Positions 52,244-64,000 are shown, numbered from the stretch's first letter. The stretch is DNA of 64,000 nucleotides from Diadophis punctatus similis (GCA_023053685.1 JALIGW010000057.1:1786710-1850709); one strand, 5' to 3'. Notes: generated by a model from the letters alone, not told the origin. Program-made: numbers and translations.

Positions 52244-52640
52244 ATCTGCCTTGCAATTTGTCTACAAGTGAAATTTTCCAGATGTGGAGAAGCAGAGTTC
52301 AGAGATTATGCTGAAATCTACCACATCAATCTCTCTCTAGCTGACTTTTCCAGATGTGCAGAAGCAGAGTTCCAGGATTATGCTGAAATCTACCACATCA
52401 ATTTCTCTCTAGCTGACATTTTCCAGATGTGAGGAAGCAGTGTTCCAGGATTATGCTGAAATCAGCCTCTGCATTTTCTCTCTAGCTGACATTTTCCAGA
52501 TGTGCAGAAGCAGAGTTCCAAGATTATGCTGAAATCTGCCTTGCAATTTCTCTCTAGCTGACATTTTCCAGATGAGCGCAAGCAGAGTTCAAAGATTATG
52601 GTGAACTCTACCACATCAATTTCTCTCTAGCTTACATTTT
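52244..52640 (+). repeat. 1309-bp-offset duplication in D, copy 1
   Basis: Recurs at about 53553-53950, checked at the TGCAATTTGTCT monomer and at GATGAGCGCAAGC (52571 and 53880). The copies differ at scattered bases. Confidence 0.7.
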
Positions 52641-53552
52641 CCAGATGTGCAGAAGCAGAGTTCAAAGATTATGCTGAAATCTAACACATCAATTTCTCTC
52701 TAGCTGAAATTTTCTAGATGTGCAGAAGCAGAGTTCCAGGATTATGCTGAAATCTGCCTCTGCATTTTCCCTCTAGCTGACATTTTCCAGATGTGCGGAA
52801 GCAGAGTTCCAGGATTATGCTGAAATCAGCCTCTGCATTTTCTCTCTAGCTGACATTTTTCAGATGTGCACAAGCAGAGTTCCAGTATTATGCTGAAATC
52901 TGCCTCTGCATTTTCCCTCTAGCTGACATTTTCCAGATGTGCGGAAGCAGAGTTCAAAGATTATGCTGAAATCTGCCTCTGCATTTTCTTTCTCGCTGAC
53001 ATTTTCAATATGTGTGGAAGCAGAGTTCCAAGATTATGCTGAAATCTACGACATCAATTTCTCTCTAGCTTACATTTTCTAGATGTGCAGAAGCAGAGTT
53101 CCAGCATTATGCTGAAATATGACACATAAACTTCTCTCTAGCTGACATTTTCCAGATGTGCAGAAGCAGAGTTCAAATATTATGCTGAAATCTACCATAT
53201 CAATTTCTCTCTAGCTGACATTTGCCAGATGTGAAGAAGCAGAGTTCCAGGATTGTGCTGAAAACCACCACATCAATTTCTCTCTAGCTGACATTTGCCA
53301 GATGTGCAGAAGCAGAGCTCCAGGATTATGCTGAAATGTGCCTTGCAATTTCTCTCTAGCTGACTTTTCCAGATGTGAAGAAGCAGAGTTCAAACATTAT
53401 GCTGAAATCTACCACATCAATTTCTCTCTAGCTGACATTTGCCAGATGTGCAGAAGCAGATTTCCAGGATTATGCTGAAATCAGCCTCTGCATTTTCTCT
53501 CTAGCTGACATTTTCCAGATGTGCGGAAGCAGAGTTCAAAGATTATGCTGAA

Positions 53553-53950
53553 ATCTGCTTTGCAATTTGTCTCCAAGTGAAATTTTCCAGATGTGGAGAA
53601 GCAGAGTTCAGAGATTATGCTGAAATCTACCACATCAATCTCTCTCTAGCTGACTTTTCTAGATGTGCAGAAGCAGAGTTCCAGGATTATGCTGAAATCT
53701 ACCACATCAATTTCTCTCTAGCTGACATTTTCCAGATGTGAGGAAGCAGTGTTCCAGGATTATGCTGAAATCAGCCTCTGCATTTTCTCTCCAGCTGACA
53801 TTTTCCAGATGTGCAGAAGCAGAGTTCCAAGATTATGCTGAAATCTGCCTTGCAATTTCTCTCTAGCTGACATTTTCCAGATGAGCGCAAGCAGAGTTCA
53901 AAGATTATGGTGAACTCTACCACATCAATTTCTCTCTAGCTTACATTTTC
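53553..53950 (+). repeat. 1309-bp-offset duplication in D, copy 2
   Basis: Second copy. After it the sequence turns to CACAAGCAGAGTTCCAGTATTATG, different from what follows copy 1. Confidence 0.7.
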
Positions 53951-54999
53951 CAGATGTGCACAAGCAGAGTTCCAGTATTATGCTGAAATCTGCCTCTGCA
54001 TTTCCCCTCTAGCTGACATTTTCCAGATGTGCGAAAGCAGATTTCAAAGATTATGCTGAAATCTACGACATCAATTTCTCTCTAGCTTACATTTTCTAGA
54101 TGTGCAGAAGCAGTGTTCCAGCATTATGCTGAAATCTGCCACATAAACTTCTCTCTAGCTGACATTTGCCAGGTGTGCAGAAGCAGAGTTCCAGGATTAT
54201 GCTGAAATCAGCCTCTGCATTTTCTCTCTAGCTGACATTTTCCAGATGTGCAGAAGCAGAGTTCCAAGATTATGCTGAAATCTGCCTTGCAATTTCTCTC
54301 TAGCTGACATTTTCCAGATGAGCGCAAGCAGAGTTCAAAGATTATGGTGAACTCTACCACATCAATTTCTCTCTAGCTTACATTTTCCAGATGTGCAGAA
54401 GCAGAGTTCAAAGATTATGCTGAAATCTAACACATCAGTTTCTCTCTAGCTGAAATTTTCTAGGTGTGCACAAGCAGAGTTCCAGGATTATGCTGAAATC
54501 TGCCTCTGCATTTTCTCTCTAGCTGACATTTTCCAGATGTGAAGAAGCAGAGTTCAAAGATTATGCTGAAATCTACCACATCAATTTCTCTCTAGCTTAC
54601 ATTTTCCAGATGTGCAGAAGCAGAGTTCCAGGATTATGCTGAAATGTGCCTTGCAATTTCTCTCTAGCTGACTTTTCCAGATGTGAAGAAGCAGAGTTCA
54701 AACATTATGCTGAAATCTACCACATCAATTTCTCTCTAGCTGACATTTGCCAGATGTGCAGAAGCAGATTTCCAGGATTATGCTGAAATCAGCCTCTGCA
54801 TTTTCTCTCTAGCTGACTTTTCCAGATGTGAAGAAGCAGAGTTCAAAGATTATGCTGAAATCTACCACATAAATTCCTATCTAGCTGACATTTTTCAGAT
54901 GTGATGAAGCAGAGTTCCAGGATTATGCTGAAATCAGCCTCTGCATTTTCTCTCTAGCTGACATTCTCCAGATGTGCAGAAGCAGAGTTCAAAGATTAT

Positions 55000-55930
55000 G
55001 CTGTAACCACTACATCAATTTCTCTCTAGCTGACTTTTCCAGATGTGCAGAAGCACATGTCCAGGATTATGCTGAAATCTGCCTTGCAATTTCTCTCTAG
55101 CTGACTTTTCCAGATGTGCAGGAGAGTTCCAGGATTATGCTGAAATCTACATCAATTTCTCTCTAGCTGACATTTTCCAGATGTGCAGAAGCAGAGTTCA
55201 AAGATTATGCTGAAATCTACACATCAATTTCTCTCTAGCTGACTTTTTCCAGATGTGCAGAAGCAGAGTTCCAGGATTATGCTGAAATCTACACCAATTT
55301 CTCTCAAGCTGACATTTTCCAGATGTGCAGAAGCAGAGTGCCAGGATTTTGCTGTAACCACCACATCAATTTCTCTCTAGCTGACTTTCCCAGATGTGCA
55401 GAAGCACATGTCCAGGATTATGCTGAAATCTGCCTTGTAATTTCTCTCTAGCTGACATTTCCAGATGTGCAGGAGTGTTCCAGGATTATGCTGAAATCTA
55501 CATCAATTTCTCTCAAGCTGACATTTTCCAGATGTACAGAAGCAGAGTTCCAGGTGTATGCTGAAATCTGCCTTGCAATTTCTCTCTAGCTGACTTTTCG
55601 CAGATGTGCAGAAGCAGAGTTCCAGCATTATGCTGAAATCTGCCACATAAACTTCTCTCTAGCTGACATTTTCCAGATGTGCAGAAGCAGAGTTCAAAGA
55701 TTATGCTGAAATCTGCTTTGCGATTTGTCTCCAAGTGAAATTTTCCAGATGTGGAGAAGCAGACTTCAGAGATTATGCTGAAATCTACCACATCAATCTC
55801 TCTCTAGCTGACTTTTCCAGATGTGCAGAAGCAGAGTTCCAGCATTATGCTGAAATCTACCACATCAATTTCTCTCTAGCTGACATTTTCCAGATGTGAG
55901 GAAGCAGTGTTCCAGGATTATGCTGAAATC
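55000..55930 (+). repeat. Older copy of the 57.6-58.6 kb segment (offset about 2668)
   Basis: Shares the ordered markers AAGCACATGTCCAGG (55051 against 57719), GTGCAGGAGTGTTCC and TTTTCGCAGATGTGC with 57668-58600. One 72-bp monomer difference changes the offset to 2740 further on, and the two have more base differences than the 4191-bp pair. Confidence 0.7.
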
Positions 55931-58450
55931 AGCCTCTGCATTTTCTCTCTAGCTGACATTTTCCAGATGTGCAGAAGCAGAGTTCCAAGATTATGCTGAA
56001 ATCTGCCTTGCAATTTCTCTCTAGCTGACATTTTCCAGATGAGCGCAAGCAGAGTTCAAAGATTATGGTGAACTCTACCACATCAATTTCTCTCTAGCTT
56101 ACATTTTCCAGATGTGTAGAAGCAGAGTTCAAAGATTATGCTGAAATCTAACACATCAATTTCTCTCTAGCTGAAATTTTATAGATGTGCACAAGCAGAG
56201 TTCCAGGATTATGCTGAAATCTGCCTCTGCATTTTCCCTCTAGCTGACATTTTCCAGATGTGAAGAAGCAGAGTTCAAAGATTCTGCTGAAATCTACCAC
56301 ATAAATTCCTATCTAGCTGACATTTTTCAGTTGTGCTGAATCAGAGTTCCAGGATTATTCTGAAATCAGCCTCTGCATTTTCTCTCTAGCTGACATTCTC
56401 CAGATGTGCTGAAGCAGAGTTCAAAGATTATGGTGAACTCTACCACATCAATTTCTCTCTAGCTTACATTTTCTAGATGTGCAGAAGCAGAGTTCAAAGA
56501 TTATGCTGAAATCTAACAAATCAATTTCTCTCTAGCTGAAATTTTCTAGATGTGCATAAGCAGAGTTCCAGGATTATGCTGAAATCTTCCTCTGCATTTT
56601 CCCTCTAGCTGACATTTTCCAGATGTGCGGAAGCAGAGTTCCAGGATTATGCTGAAATCAGCCTCTGCATTTTCTCTTTAGCTGACATTTTTCAGATGTT
56701 CGGAAGCAGAGAGCAAACATTATGCTGAAATCAACCACATAAATGTTCCCCAGCTGACATTCTCCAGATGTGCAGAAGCAGAGTTCAAAGATTATGCTGA
56801 AATCTACGACATCAATTTCTCTCTAGCTTACATTTTCTAGATGTGCAGAAGCAGAGTTCCAGCATTATGCTGACATCTGCCACATAAAATTCTCTCTAGC
56901 TGACATTTTCCAGATGTGCAGAAGCAGAGTTCAAATATTATGCTGAAATCTACCATACCAATTTCTCTCTAGCTGACATTTGCCAGATGTGAAGAAGCAG
57001 AGTTCCAGGATTGTGCTGAAATCTACCATACCAATTTCTCTCTAGCTGACATTTGCCAGATGTGAAGAAGCAGAGTTCCAGGATTGTGCTGAAAACCACC
57101 AAATCAATTTCTCTCTAGCTTACATTTCCCAGATGTGCAGAAGCAGAGTTCCAGGATTTTGCTGAAATGTGCCTTGCAATTTCTCTCTAGCTGACTTTTC
57201 CAGATGTGAAGAAGCAGCGTTCAAACATTATGCTGAAATCTACCACATCAATTTCTCTCTAGCTGACATTTGCCAGATGTGCAGAAGCAGATTTCCAGGA
57301 TTATGCTGAAATCTGCCTTGCAATTTTTCTCCAGGTGAAAATTTCCAGATGTGGACAAGCAGTGTTCAAAAACTATGCTGAAATCTAACATATCAATTTC
57401 TCTCTAGCTGACATTTTCCAGATGAGCGCAAGCAGAGTTCAAAGATTATGGTGAACTCTACCACATCAATTTCTCTCTAGCTTACATTTTCCAGATGTGC
57501 AGAAGCAGAGTTCAAAGATTATGGTGAAATCTACCACATCAATTTCTCTCTAGCTGAAATTTTCCAGACATGCAGAAGCAGCGTTCCAGGATTGTGCTGA
57601 AAACCACCACATCAATTTCTCTCTAGCTGACTTTTCCAGATGTGCAGAAGCAGAGTGCCAGGATTTTGCTGTAACCACTACATCAATTTCTCTCTAGCTG
57701 ACTTTTCCAGATGTGCAGAAGCACATGTCCAGGATTATGCTGAAATCTGCCTTGCAATTTCTCTCTAGCTGACTTTTCCAGATGTGCAGGAGAGTTCCAG
57801 GATTATGCTGAAATCTACATCAATTTCTCTCTAGCTGACATTTTCCAGATGTGCAGAAGCAGAGTTCAAAGATTATGCTGAAACCTACACATCAATTTCT
57901 CTCTAGCTGACATTTTCCAGATGTGCAGAAGCAGAGTTCCAGGATTATGCTGAAATCTACATCAATTTCTCTCAAGCTGACATTTTCCAGATGTGCAGAA
58001 GCAGAGTGCCAGGATTTTGCTGTAACCACCACATCAATTTCTCTCTAGCTGACTTTCCCAGATGTGCAGAAGCACATGTCCAGGATTATGCTGAAATCTG
58101 CCTTGTAATTTCTCTCTAGCTGACTTTTCCAGATGTGCAGGAGTGTTCCAGGATTATGCTGAAATCTACATCAATTTCTCTCAAGCTGACATTTTCCAGA
58201 TGTACAGAAGCAGAGTTCCAGGTGTATGCTGAAATCTGCCTTGCAATTTCTCTCTAGCTGACTTTTCGCAGATGTGCAGAAGCAGAGTTCCAGGAATATG
58301 CTGAAAACCACCACATCAATTTCTCTCTAGCTGACTTTTCCAGATGTGCAGAAGCAAAGTTCCAGCATTATGCTGAAATCTGCCACATAAACTTCTCTCT
58401 AGCTGACATTTTCCAGATGTGCAGAAGCAGAGTTCAAAGATTATGCTGAA

Positions 58451-59100
58451 ATCTGCCTTGCAATTTGTCTCCAAGTGAAATTTTCCAGATGTGGAGAAGC
58501 AGAGTTCAGAGATTATGCTGAAATCTACCACATCAATCTCTCTCTAGCTGACTTTTCCAGATGTGCAGAAGCAGAGTTCCAGCATTATGCTGAAATCTAC
58601 CACATCAATTTCTCTCTAGCTGACATTTTCCAGATGTGAGGAAGCAGTGTTCCAGGATTATGCTGAAATCAGCCTCTGCATTTTCTCTCTAGCTGACATT
58701 TTCCAGATGTGCGGAAGCAGAGTTCAAAGATTATGCTGAAATCTACCACATCAATTTTCTAGCTTACATTTTCCAGTTATGCAGAAGCAGAGTTCCAGGA
58801 TTATGCTGAAATCTGCCTTGCAATTATTCTCTAGCTGACATTTTCCAGATGTTTAGAAGCAGAGAGCAAAGATTATGCTGAAATATACCACATAAATTTT
58901 CCCCAGCTGACATTTTCCAGATGTGCACAAGCAGAGTTCCAGGATTATGCTGAAATCAGCCTCTGCATTTTCTCTCTGGCTGACATTTTCCAGATGTGCG
59001 GAAGCAGAGTTCAAAGATTATGCTGAAATCAGCCTCTGCATTTTCTCTCTAGCTGACATTTTCCAGATGTGCGGAAGCAGAGGTCAAAGATTATGCTGAA
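58451..59100 (+). repeat. 650-bp nine-monomer repeat, unit 1
   Basis: Begins at ATCTGCCTTGCAATTTGTC and repeats exactly 650 bp later. It contains a short monomer with CATCAATTTTCTAGC and the CAGTTATGCAGAAGC variant. Confidence 0.85.
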
Positions 59101-59750
59101 ATCTGCCTTGCAATTTGTCTCCAAGTGAAATTTTCCAGATGTGGAGAAGCAGAGTTCAGAGATTATGCTGAAATCTACCACATCAATCTCTCTCTAGCTG
59201 ACTTTTCCAGATGTGCAGAAGCAGAGTTCCAGCATTATGCTGAAATCTACCACATCAATTTCTCTCTAGCTGACGTTTTCCAGATGTGAGGAAGCAGTGT
59301 TCCAGGATTATGCTGAAATCAGCCTCTGCATTTTCTCTCTAGCTGACATTTTCCAGATGTGCGGAAGCAGAGTTCAAAGATTATGCTGAAATCTACCACA
59401 TCAATTTTCTAGCTTACATTTTCCAGTTATGCAGAAGCAGAGTTCCAGGATTATGCTGAAATCTGCCTTGCAATTATTCTCTAGCTGACATTTTCCAGAT
59501 GTTTAGAAGCAGAGAGCAAAGATTATGCTGAAATATACCACATAAATTTTCCCCAGCTGACATTTTCCAGATGTGCACAAGCAGAGTTCCAGGATTATGC
59601 TGAAATCAGCCTCTGCATTTTCTCTCTAGCTGACATTTTCCAGATGTGCGGAAGCAGAGTTCAAAGATTATGCTGAAATCAGCCTCTGCATTTTCTCTCT
59701 AGCTGACATTTTCCAGATGTGCGGAAGCAGAGGTCAAAGATTATGCTGAA
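59101..59750 (+). repeat. 650-bp nine-monomer repeat, unit 2
   Basis: Near-identical to unit 1. Differences include GACGTTTTCC for GACATTTTCC and TCTCTAGCTG for TCTCTGGCTG. A third unit starts at 59751 but diverges by about 59930. Confidence 0.85.
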
Positions 59751-59809
59751 ATCTGCCTTGCAATTTGTCTACAAGTGAAATTTTCCAGATGTGGAGAAGC
59801 AGAGTTCAG

Positions 59810-61831
59810 AGATTATGCTGAAATCTACCACATCAATCTCTCTCTAGCTGACTTTTCCAGATGTGCAGAAGCAGAGTTCCAGTATTATGCTGAAATCTAC
59901 CACATCAATTTCTCTCTAGCTGACATTTTCCAGATGTGCACAAGCAGAGTTCCAGTATTATGCTGAAATCCGCCTCTGCATTTCCCCTCTAGCTGACATT
60001 TTCCAGATGTGCGAAAGCAGAGTTCCAAGATTATGCTGAAATCTACGACATCAATTTCTCTCTAGCTTACATTTTCTAGATGTGCAGAAGCAGTGTTCCA
60101 GCATTATGCTGAAATCTGCCACATTAACTTCTCTCTAGCTGACATTTGCCAGGTGTGCAGAAGCAGAGTTCCAGGATTATGCTGAAATCAGCCTCTGCAT
60201 TTTCTCTCTAGCTGACATTTTCCAGATGTGCAGAAGCAGAGTTCAAAGATTATGGTGAACTCTACCACATCAATTTCTCTCTAGCTTACATTTTCCAGAT
60301 GTGCAGAAGCAGAGTTCAAAGATTATGCTGAAATCTAACACATCAATTTCTCTCTAGCTGAAATTTTCTAGGTGTGCACAAGCAGAGTTCCAGGATTATG
60401 CTGAAATCTGCCTCTGCATTTTCCCTCTAGCTGACATTTTCCAGATGTGAAGAAGCAGAGTTCAAAGATTCTGCTGAAATCTACCACATAAATTCCTATG
60501 TAGCTGACATTTTTCAGATGTGCTGAAGCAGAGTTCCAGGATTATGCTGAAAGCAGCCTCTGCATTTTCTCTCTAGCTTACGTTTTCCAGATGTGCAGAA
60601 GCAGAGTTCAAAGATTATGCTGAAATCTAACACATCAATTTCTCTCTAGCTGAAATTTAATAGATGTGCAAAAGCAGAGTTCCAGGATTATGCTGAAATC
60701 TGCCTCTGCATTTTCCCTCTAGCTGACATTTTCCAGATGTGCGGAAGCAGAGTTCCAGGATTATGCTGAAATCAGCCTCTGCATTTTCTCTCTAGCTGAC
60801 ATTTTTCAGATGTTCGGAAGCAGAGAGCAAAGATTATGCTGAAATCAACCACATAAATTTTCCTCAGCTGACATTCTCCAGATGTGCAGAAGCAGAGTTC
60901 AAAGATTATGCTGAAATCTACGACATCAATTTCTCTCTAGCTTACATTTTCTAGATGTGCAGAAGCAGAGTTCCAGCATTATGCTGAAATCTGCCACATA
61001 AAATTCTCTCTAGCTGACATTTTCCAGATGTGCAGAAGCAGAGTTCAAATATTATGCTGAAATCTACCATACCAATTTCTCTCTAGCTGACATTTGCCAG
61101 ATGTGAAGAAGCAGAGTTCCAGGATTGTGCTGAAAACCACCACATCAATTTCTCTCTAGCTGACATTTTCCAGATGAGCGCAAGCAGAGTTCAAAGATTA
61201 TGGTGAACTCTACCACATCAATTTCTCTCTAGCTTACATTTTCCAGATGTGAAGAAGCAGAGTTCAAACATTATGCTGAAATCTACCACATCAATTTCTC
61301 TCTAGCTGACATTTGCCAGATGTGCAGAAGCAGATTTCCAGGATTATGCTGAAATCAGCCTCTGCATTTTCTCTCTAGCTGACATTTTCCAGATGTGAAG
61401 AAGCAGAGTTCAAAGATTATGCTGAAATCTACCACATAAATTCCTATCTAGCTGACATTTTTCAGATGTGATGAAGCAGAGTTCCAGGATTATGCTGAAA
61501 TCAGCCTCTGCATTTTCTCTCTAGCTGACATTCTCCAGATGTGCAGAAGCAGAGTTCAAAGATTATGCTGAAATCTACCACATCAATTTCTCTCTAGCTG
61601 ACATTTTCCAGATGTGCGGAAGCAGAGTTCCAGGATTATGCTGAAATCTACCACATCAATTTCTCTCTAGTTTACATTTTCCAGATGTGCACAAGCAGAG
61701 TTCCAGTATTATGCTGAAATCTGCCTCTGCATTTTCCCTCTAGCTGACATTTTCCAGATGTGCGGAAGCAGAGTTCAAAGATTATGCTGAAATCTGCCTC
61801 TGCATTTTCTTTCTCGCTGACATTTTCTAGA
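59810..61831 (+). repeat. D satellite between the 4191-bp copies
   Basis: Ordinary D monomers resembling 53950-57640 in order of variants (CACAAGCAGAGTTCCAGTATTATG, GATGTGATGAAGC, CATTTGCCAGATGTG). Nothing other than satellite is visible. Confidence 0.75.
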
Positions 61832-62641
61832 TGTGCAGAAGCAGAGTGCCAGGATTTTGCTGTAACCACTACATCAATTTCTCTCTAGCTGACTTTTCCA
61901 GATGTGCAGAAGCACATGTCCAGGATTATGCTGAAATCTGCCTTGCAATTTCTCTCTAGCTGACTTTTCCAGATGTGCAGGAGAGTTCCAGGATTATGCT
62001 GAAATCTACATCAATTTCTCTCTAGCTGACATTTTCCAGATGTGCAGAAGCAGAGTTCAAAGATTATGCTGAAACCTACACATCAATTTCTCTCTAGCTG
62101 ACATTTTCCAGATGTGCAGAAGCAGAGTTCCAGGATTATGCTGAAATCTACATCAATTTCTCTCAAGCTGACATTTTCCAGATGTGCAGAAGCAGAGTGC
62201 CAGGATTTTGCTGTAACCACCACATCAATTTCTCTCTAGCTGACTTTCCCAGATGTGCAGAAGCACATGTCCAGGATTATGCTGAAATCTGCCTTGTAAT
62301 TTCTCTCTAGCTGACTTTTCCAGATGTGCAGGAGTGTTCCAGGATTATGCTGAAATCTACATCAATTTCTCTCAAGCTGACATTTTCCAGATGTACAGAA
62401 GCAGAGTTCCAGGTGTATGCTGAAATCTGCCTTGCAATTTCTCTCTAGCTGACTTTTCGCAGATGTGCAGAAGCAGAGTTCCAGGAATATGCTGAAAACC
62501 ACCACATCAATTTCTCTCTAGCTGACTTTTCCAGATGTGCAGAAGCAAAGTTCCAGCATTATGCTGAAATCTGCCACATAAACTTCTCTCTAGCTGACAT
62601 TTTCCAGATGTGCAGAAGCAGAGTTCAAAGATTATGCTGAA

Positions 62642-63291
62642 ATCTGCCTTGCAATTTGTCTCCAAGTGAAATTTTCCAGATGTGGAGAAGCAGAGTTCAG
62701 AGATTATGCTGAAATCTACCACATCAATCTCTCTCTAGCTGACTTTTCCAGATGTGCAGAAGCAGAGTTCCAGCATTATGCTGAAATCTACCACATCAAT
62801 TTCTCTCTAGCTGACATTTTCCAGATGTGAGGAAGCAGTGTTCCAGGATTATGCTGAAATCAGCCTCTGCATTTTCTCTCTAGCTGACATTTTCCAGATG
62901 TGCGGAAGCAGAGTTCAAAGATTATGCTGAAATCTACCACATCAATTTTCTAGCTTACATTTTCCAGTTATGCAGAAGCAGAGTTCCAGGATTATGCTGA
63001 AATCTGCCTTGCAATTATTCTCTAGCTGACATTTTCCAGATGTTTAGAAGCAGAGAGCAAAGATTATGCTGAAATATACCACATAAATTTTCCCCAGCTG
63101 ACATTTTCCAGATGTGCACAAGCAGAGTTCCAGGATTATGCTGAAATCAGCCTCTGCATTTTCTCTCTGGCTGACATTTTCCAGATGTGCGGAAGCAGAG
63201 TTCAAAGATTATGCTGAAATCAGCCTCTGCATTTTCTCTCTAGCTGACATTTTCCAGATGTGCGGAAGCAGAGGTCAAAGATTATGCTGAA
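62642..63291 (+). repeat. 650-bp nine-monomer repeat, unit 1 of second set
   Basis: Copy of 58451-59100, keeping the private TCTCTGGCTGAC variant near 63167. Confidence 0.85.
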
Positions 63292-63941
63292 ATCTGCCTT
63301 GCAATTTGTCTCCAAGTGAAATTTTCCAGATGTGGAGAAGCAGAGTTCAGAGATTATGCTGAAATCTACCACATCAATCTCTCTCTAGCTGACTTTTCCA
63401 GATGTGCAGAAGCAGAGTTCCAGCATTATGCTGAAATCTACCACATCAATTTCTCTCTAGCTGACATTTTCCAGATGTGAGGAAGCAGTGTTCCAGGATT
63501 ATGCTGAAATCAGCCTCTGCATTTTCTCTCTAGCTGACATTTTCCAGATGTGCGGAAGCAGAGTTCAAAGATTATGCTGAAATCTACCACATCAATTTTC
63601 TAGCTTACATTTTCCAGTTATGCAGAAGCAGAGTTCCAGGATTATGCTGAAATCTGCCTTGCAATTATTCTCTAGCTGACATTTTCCAGATGTTTAGAAG
63701 CAGAGAGCAAAGATTATGCTGAAATATACCACATAAATTTTCCCCAGCTGACATTTTCCAGATGTGCACAAGCAGAGTTCCAGGATTATGCTGAAATCAG
63801 CCTCTGCATTTTCTCTCTAGCTGACATTTTCCAGATGTGCGGAAGCAGAGTTCAAAGATTATGCTGAAATCAGCCTCTGCATTTTCTCTCTAGCTGACAT
63901 TTTCCAGATGTGCGGAAGCAGAGGTCAAAGATTATGCTGAA
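63292..63941 (+). repeat. 650-bp nine-monomer repeat, unit 2 of second set
   Basis: Copy of 59101-59750, but with GACATTTTCC near 63465 where the earlier copy has GACGTTTTCC. Confidence 0.85.
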
Positions 63942-64000
63942 ATCTGCCTTGCAATTTGTCTACAAGTGAAATTTTCCAGATGTGGAGAAGCAGAGTTCAG

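Larger units (their letters stand above)
57641..59809 (+). repeat. 4191-bp-offset duplication in D, copy 1
   Basis: This 2169-bp stretch recurs at 61832-64000, ending only because the window ends. Checked at TGTGCAGAAGCAGAGTGCC and at the TTTGTCTCCAAGTG monomers (58451 against 62642). It contains the 650-bp repeat units. Confidence 0.85.
1..64000 (+). repeat. Satellite DNA array, ~72-bp monomer, head-to-tail
   Basis: The entire window except three 426-bp insertions is a tandem repeat. Monomers run in one orientation and are 69-73 bp long. The common form has TCTCTAGCTGAC, then (A)TTTTCCAGATGTGCAGAAGC, then AGAGTTCCAGGATTATG or AGAGTTCAAAGATTATG, then CTGAAATC followed by a variable tail: TACCACATCAA, TACATCAA, TGCCTTGCAA, TGCCTCTGCA or AGCCTCTGCA. 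Length varies mainly through the optional A before TTTTCC and through the tail. The period is seen directly; about 870 monomers is my estimate from length. CpG is scarce, as expected for methylated vertebrate repeats. No gene, rRNA or tRNA is visible. A centromeric or pericentromeric location is inference only. The array runs off both ends of the window. Confidence 0.98.
52236..64000 (+). repeat. D-type satellite domain (distinct variant set)
   Basis: From here to the window end the A/B/C order stops and another set of variants appears: TGCAATTTGTCTCCAAGTG, CAGATGTGAGGAAGCAGTG, GATGAGCGCAAGC (52571, 53880, 54317, 56039, 57421 and 61171) and CAGTTATGCAGAAGC. Internal offsets of 650, 1309, 2668 and 4191 bp are visible. 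Copies inside D look more diverged than A, B and C copies are from each other, except the 4191-bp pair, which is near-identical. Confidence 0.85.
61832..64000 (+). repeat. 4191-bp-offset duplication in D, copy 2 (cut by window end)
   Basis: Near-identical to 57641-59809 and includes both 650-bp units at 62642-63291 and 63292-63941, with the third beginning at 63942. The right edge lies outside the window. Confidence 0.85.

Noticed and set aside
1..64000. CRISPR-like array because of regular spacing
   Set aside because: There are no unique spacers between conserved repeats. The whole unit is repeated, spacer-like parts are shared between monomers, and an LTR is present.
1..64000. Known satellite family such as alpha satellite
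   Set aside because: The monomer is about 72 bp rather than 171 bp and I recognise no known family consensus. A repeat-library search would be needed to name it.
1..64000. tRNA, rRNA, snRNA or histone genes embedded in the array
   Set aside because: No segment departs from the satellite monomer other than the three LTRs, and none of those has RNA-gene features.
1..64000. Hairpin GATT...AATC in each monomer as a functional structure
   Set aside because: The inverted repeat is only 4 bp with a 7-base loop, too weak to support a claim.

Overview
The whole window is one eukaryotic satellite-DNA array. I find no real protein-coding gene, rRNA or tRNA. About 62.7 kb is a head-to-tail tandem repeat with a monomer of about 72 bp (mostly 69-73 bp, so roughly 870 monomers), all in one orientation. 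The landmarks that recur in nearly every monomer are TCTCTAGCTGAC, CAGATGTGCAGAAGC and GATTATGCTGAAATC. The only other sequence is a 426-bp element present three times (4867-5292, 24608-25033, 47332-47757). It starts TGTGG, ends CCACA, is flanked by a 6-bp direct repeat GAAATC and carries AATAAA on the minus strand. I read it as a solo LTR of an endogenous retrovirus, with a 6-bp target duplication as in class II/ERVK-like elements. The LTR and the scarcity of CpG in the satellite suggest a vertebrate genome, for example a centromeric, pericentromeric or other heterochromatic array. The species cannot be named from the sequence.

Layout. Above the monomer there are several levels of order. I name four domain types. 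A-type blocks occur at 1-4866, 10593-16195, 20877-24607, 33074-36465 and 42537-47331. C-type blocks occur at 5293-9582, 25034-29436, 36466-38899 and 47758-52235. B-type blocks occur at 17240-20876, 29437-33073 and 38900-42536. From 52236 to the end lies a different D domain. The order is A1-LTR-C1, a hybrid junction, A2-B0-B1, A3-LTR-C2-B2, A4-C3-B3, A5-LTR-C4, then D. Copies of the same block are nearly identical over kilobases, with single-base differences and gains or losses of whole monomers. Offsets that hold over long stretches are 19741, 12197, 9463 and 22724 bp. Inside the blocks are smaller multi-monomer repeats of 638, 650, 1065, 1309, 1447, 2668 and 4191 bp.

History (inference). 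One LTR inserted once into an A/C-type monomer. The large segment carrying it was then amplified by unequal exchange, so all three copies share the same flanks and target duplication. One later copy (A4-C3) lost the LTR together with about 3.4 kb of satellite. Related monomers without the LTR (for example GAAATC at 2092-2097) act as paralogous empty sites. The short open frames are by-products of the 72-bp (24-codon) period and are not genes. I did not find an unknown enzyme system or defence locus; the interest lies in the nested repeat architecture and the LTR that dates it.
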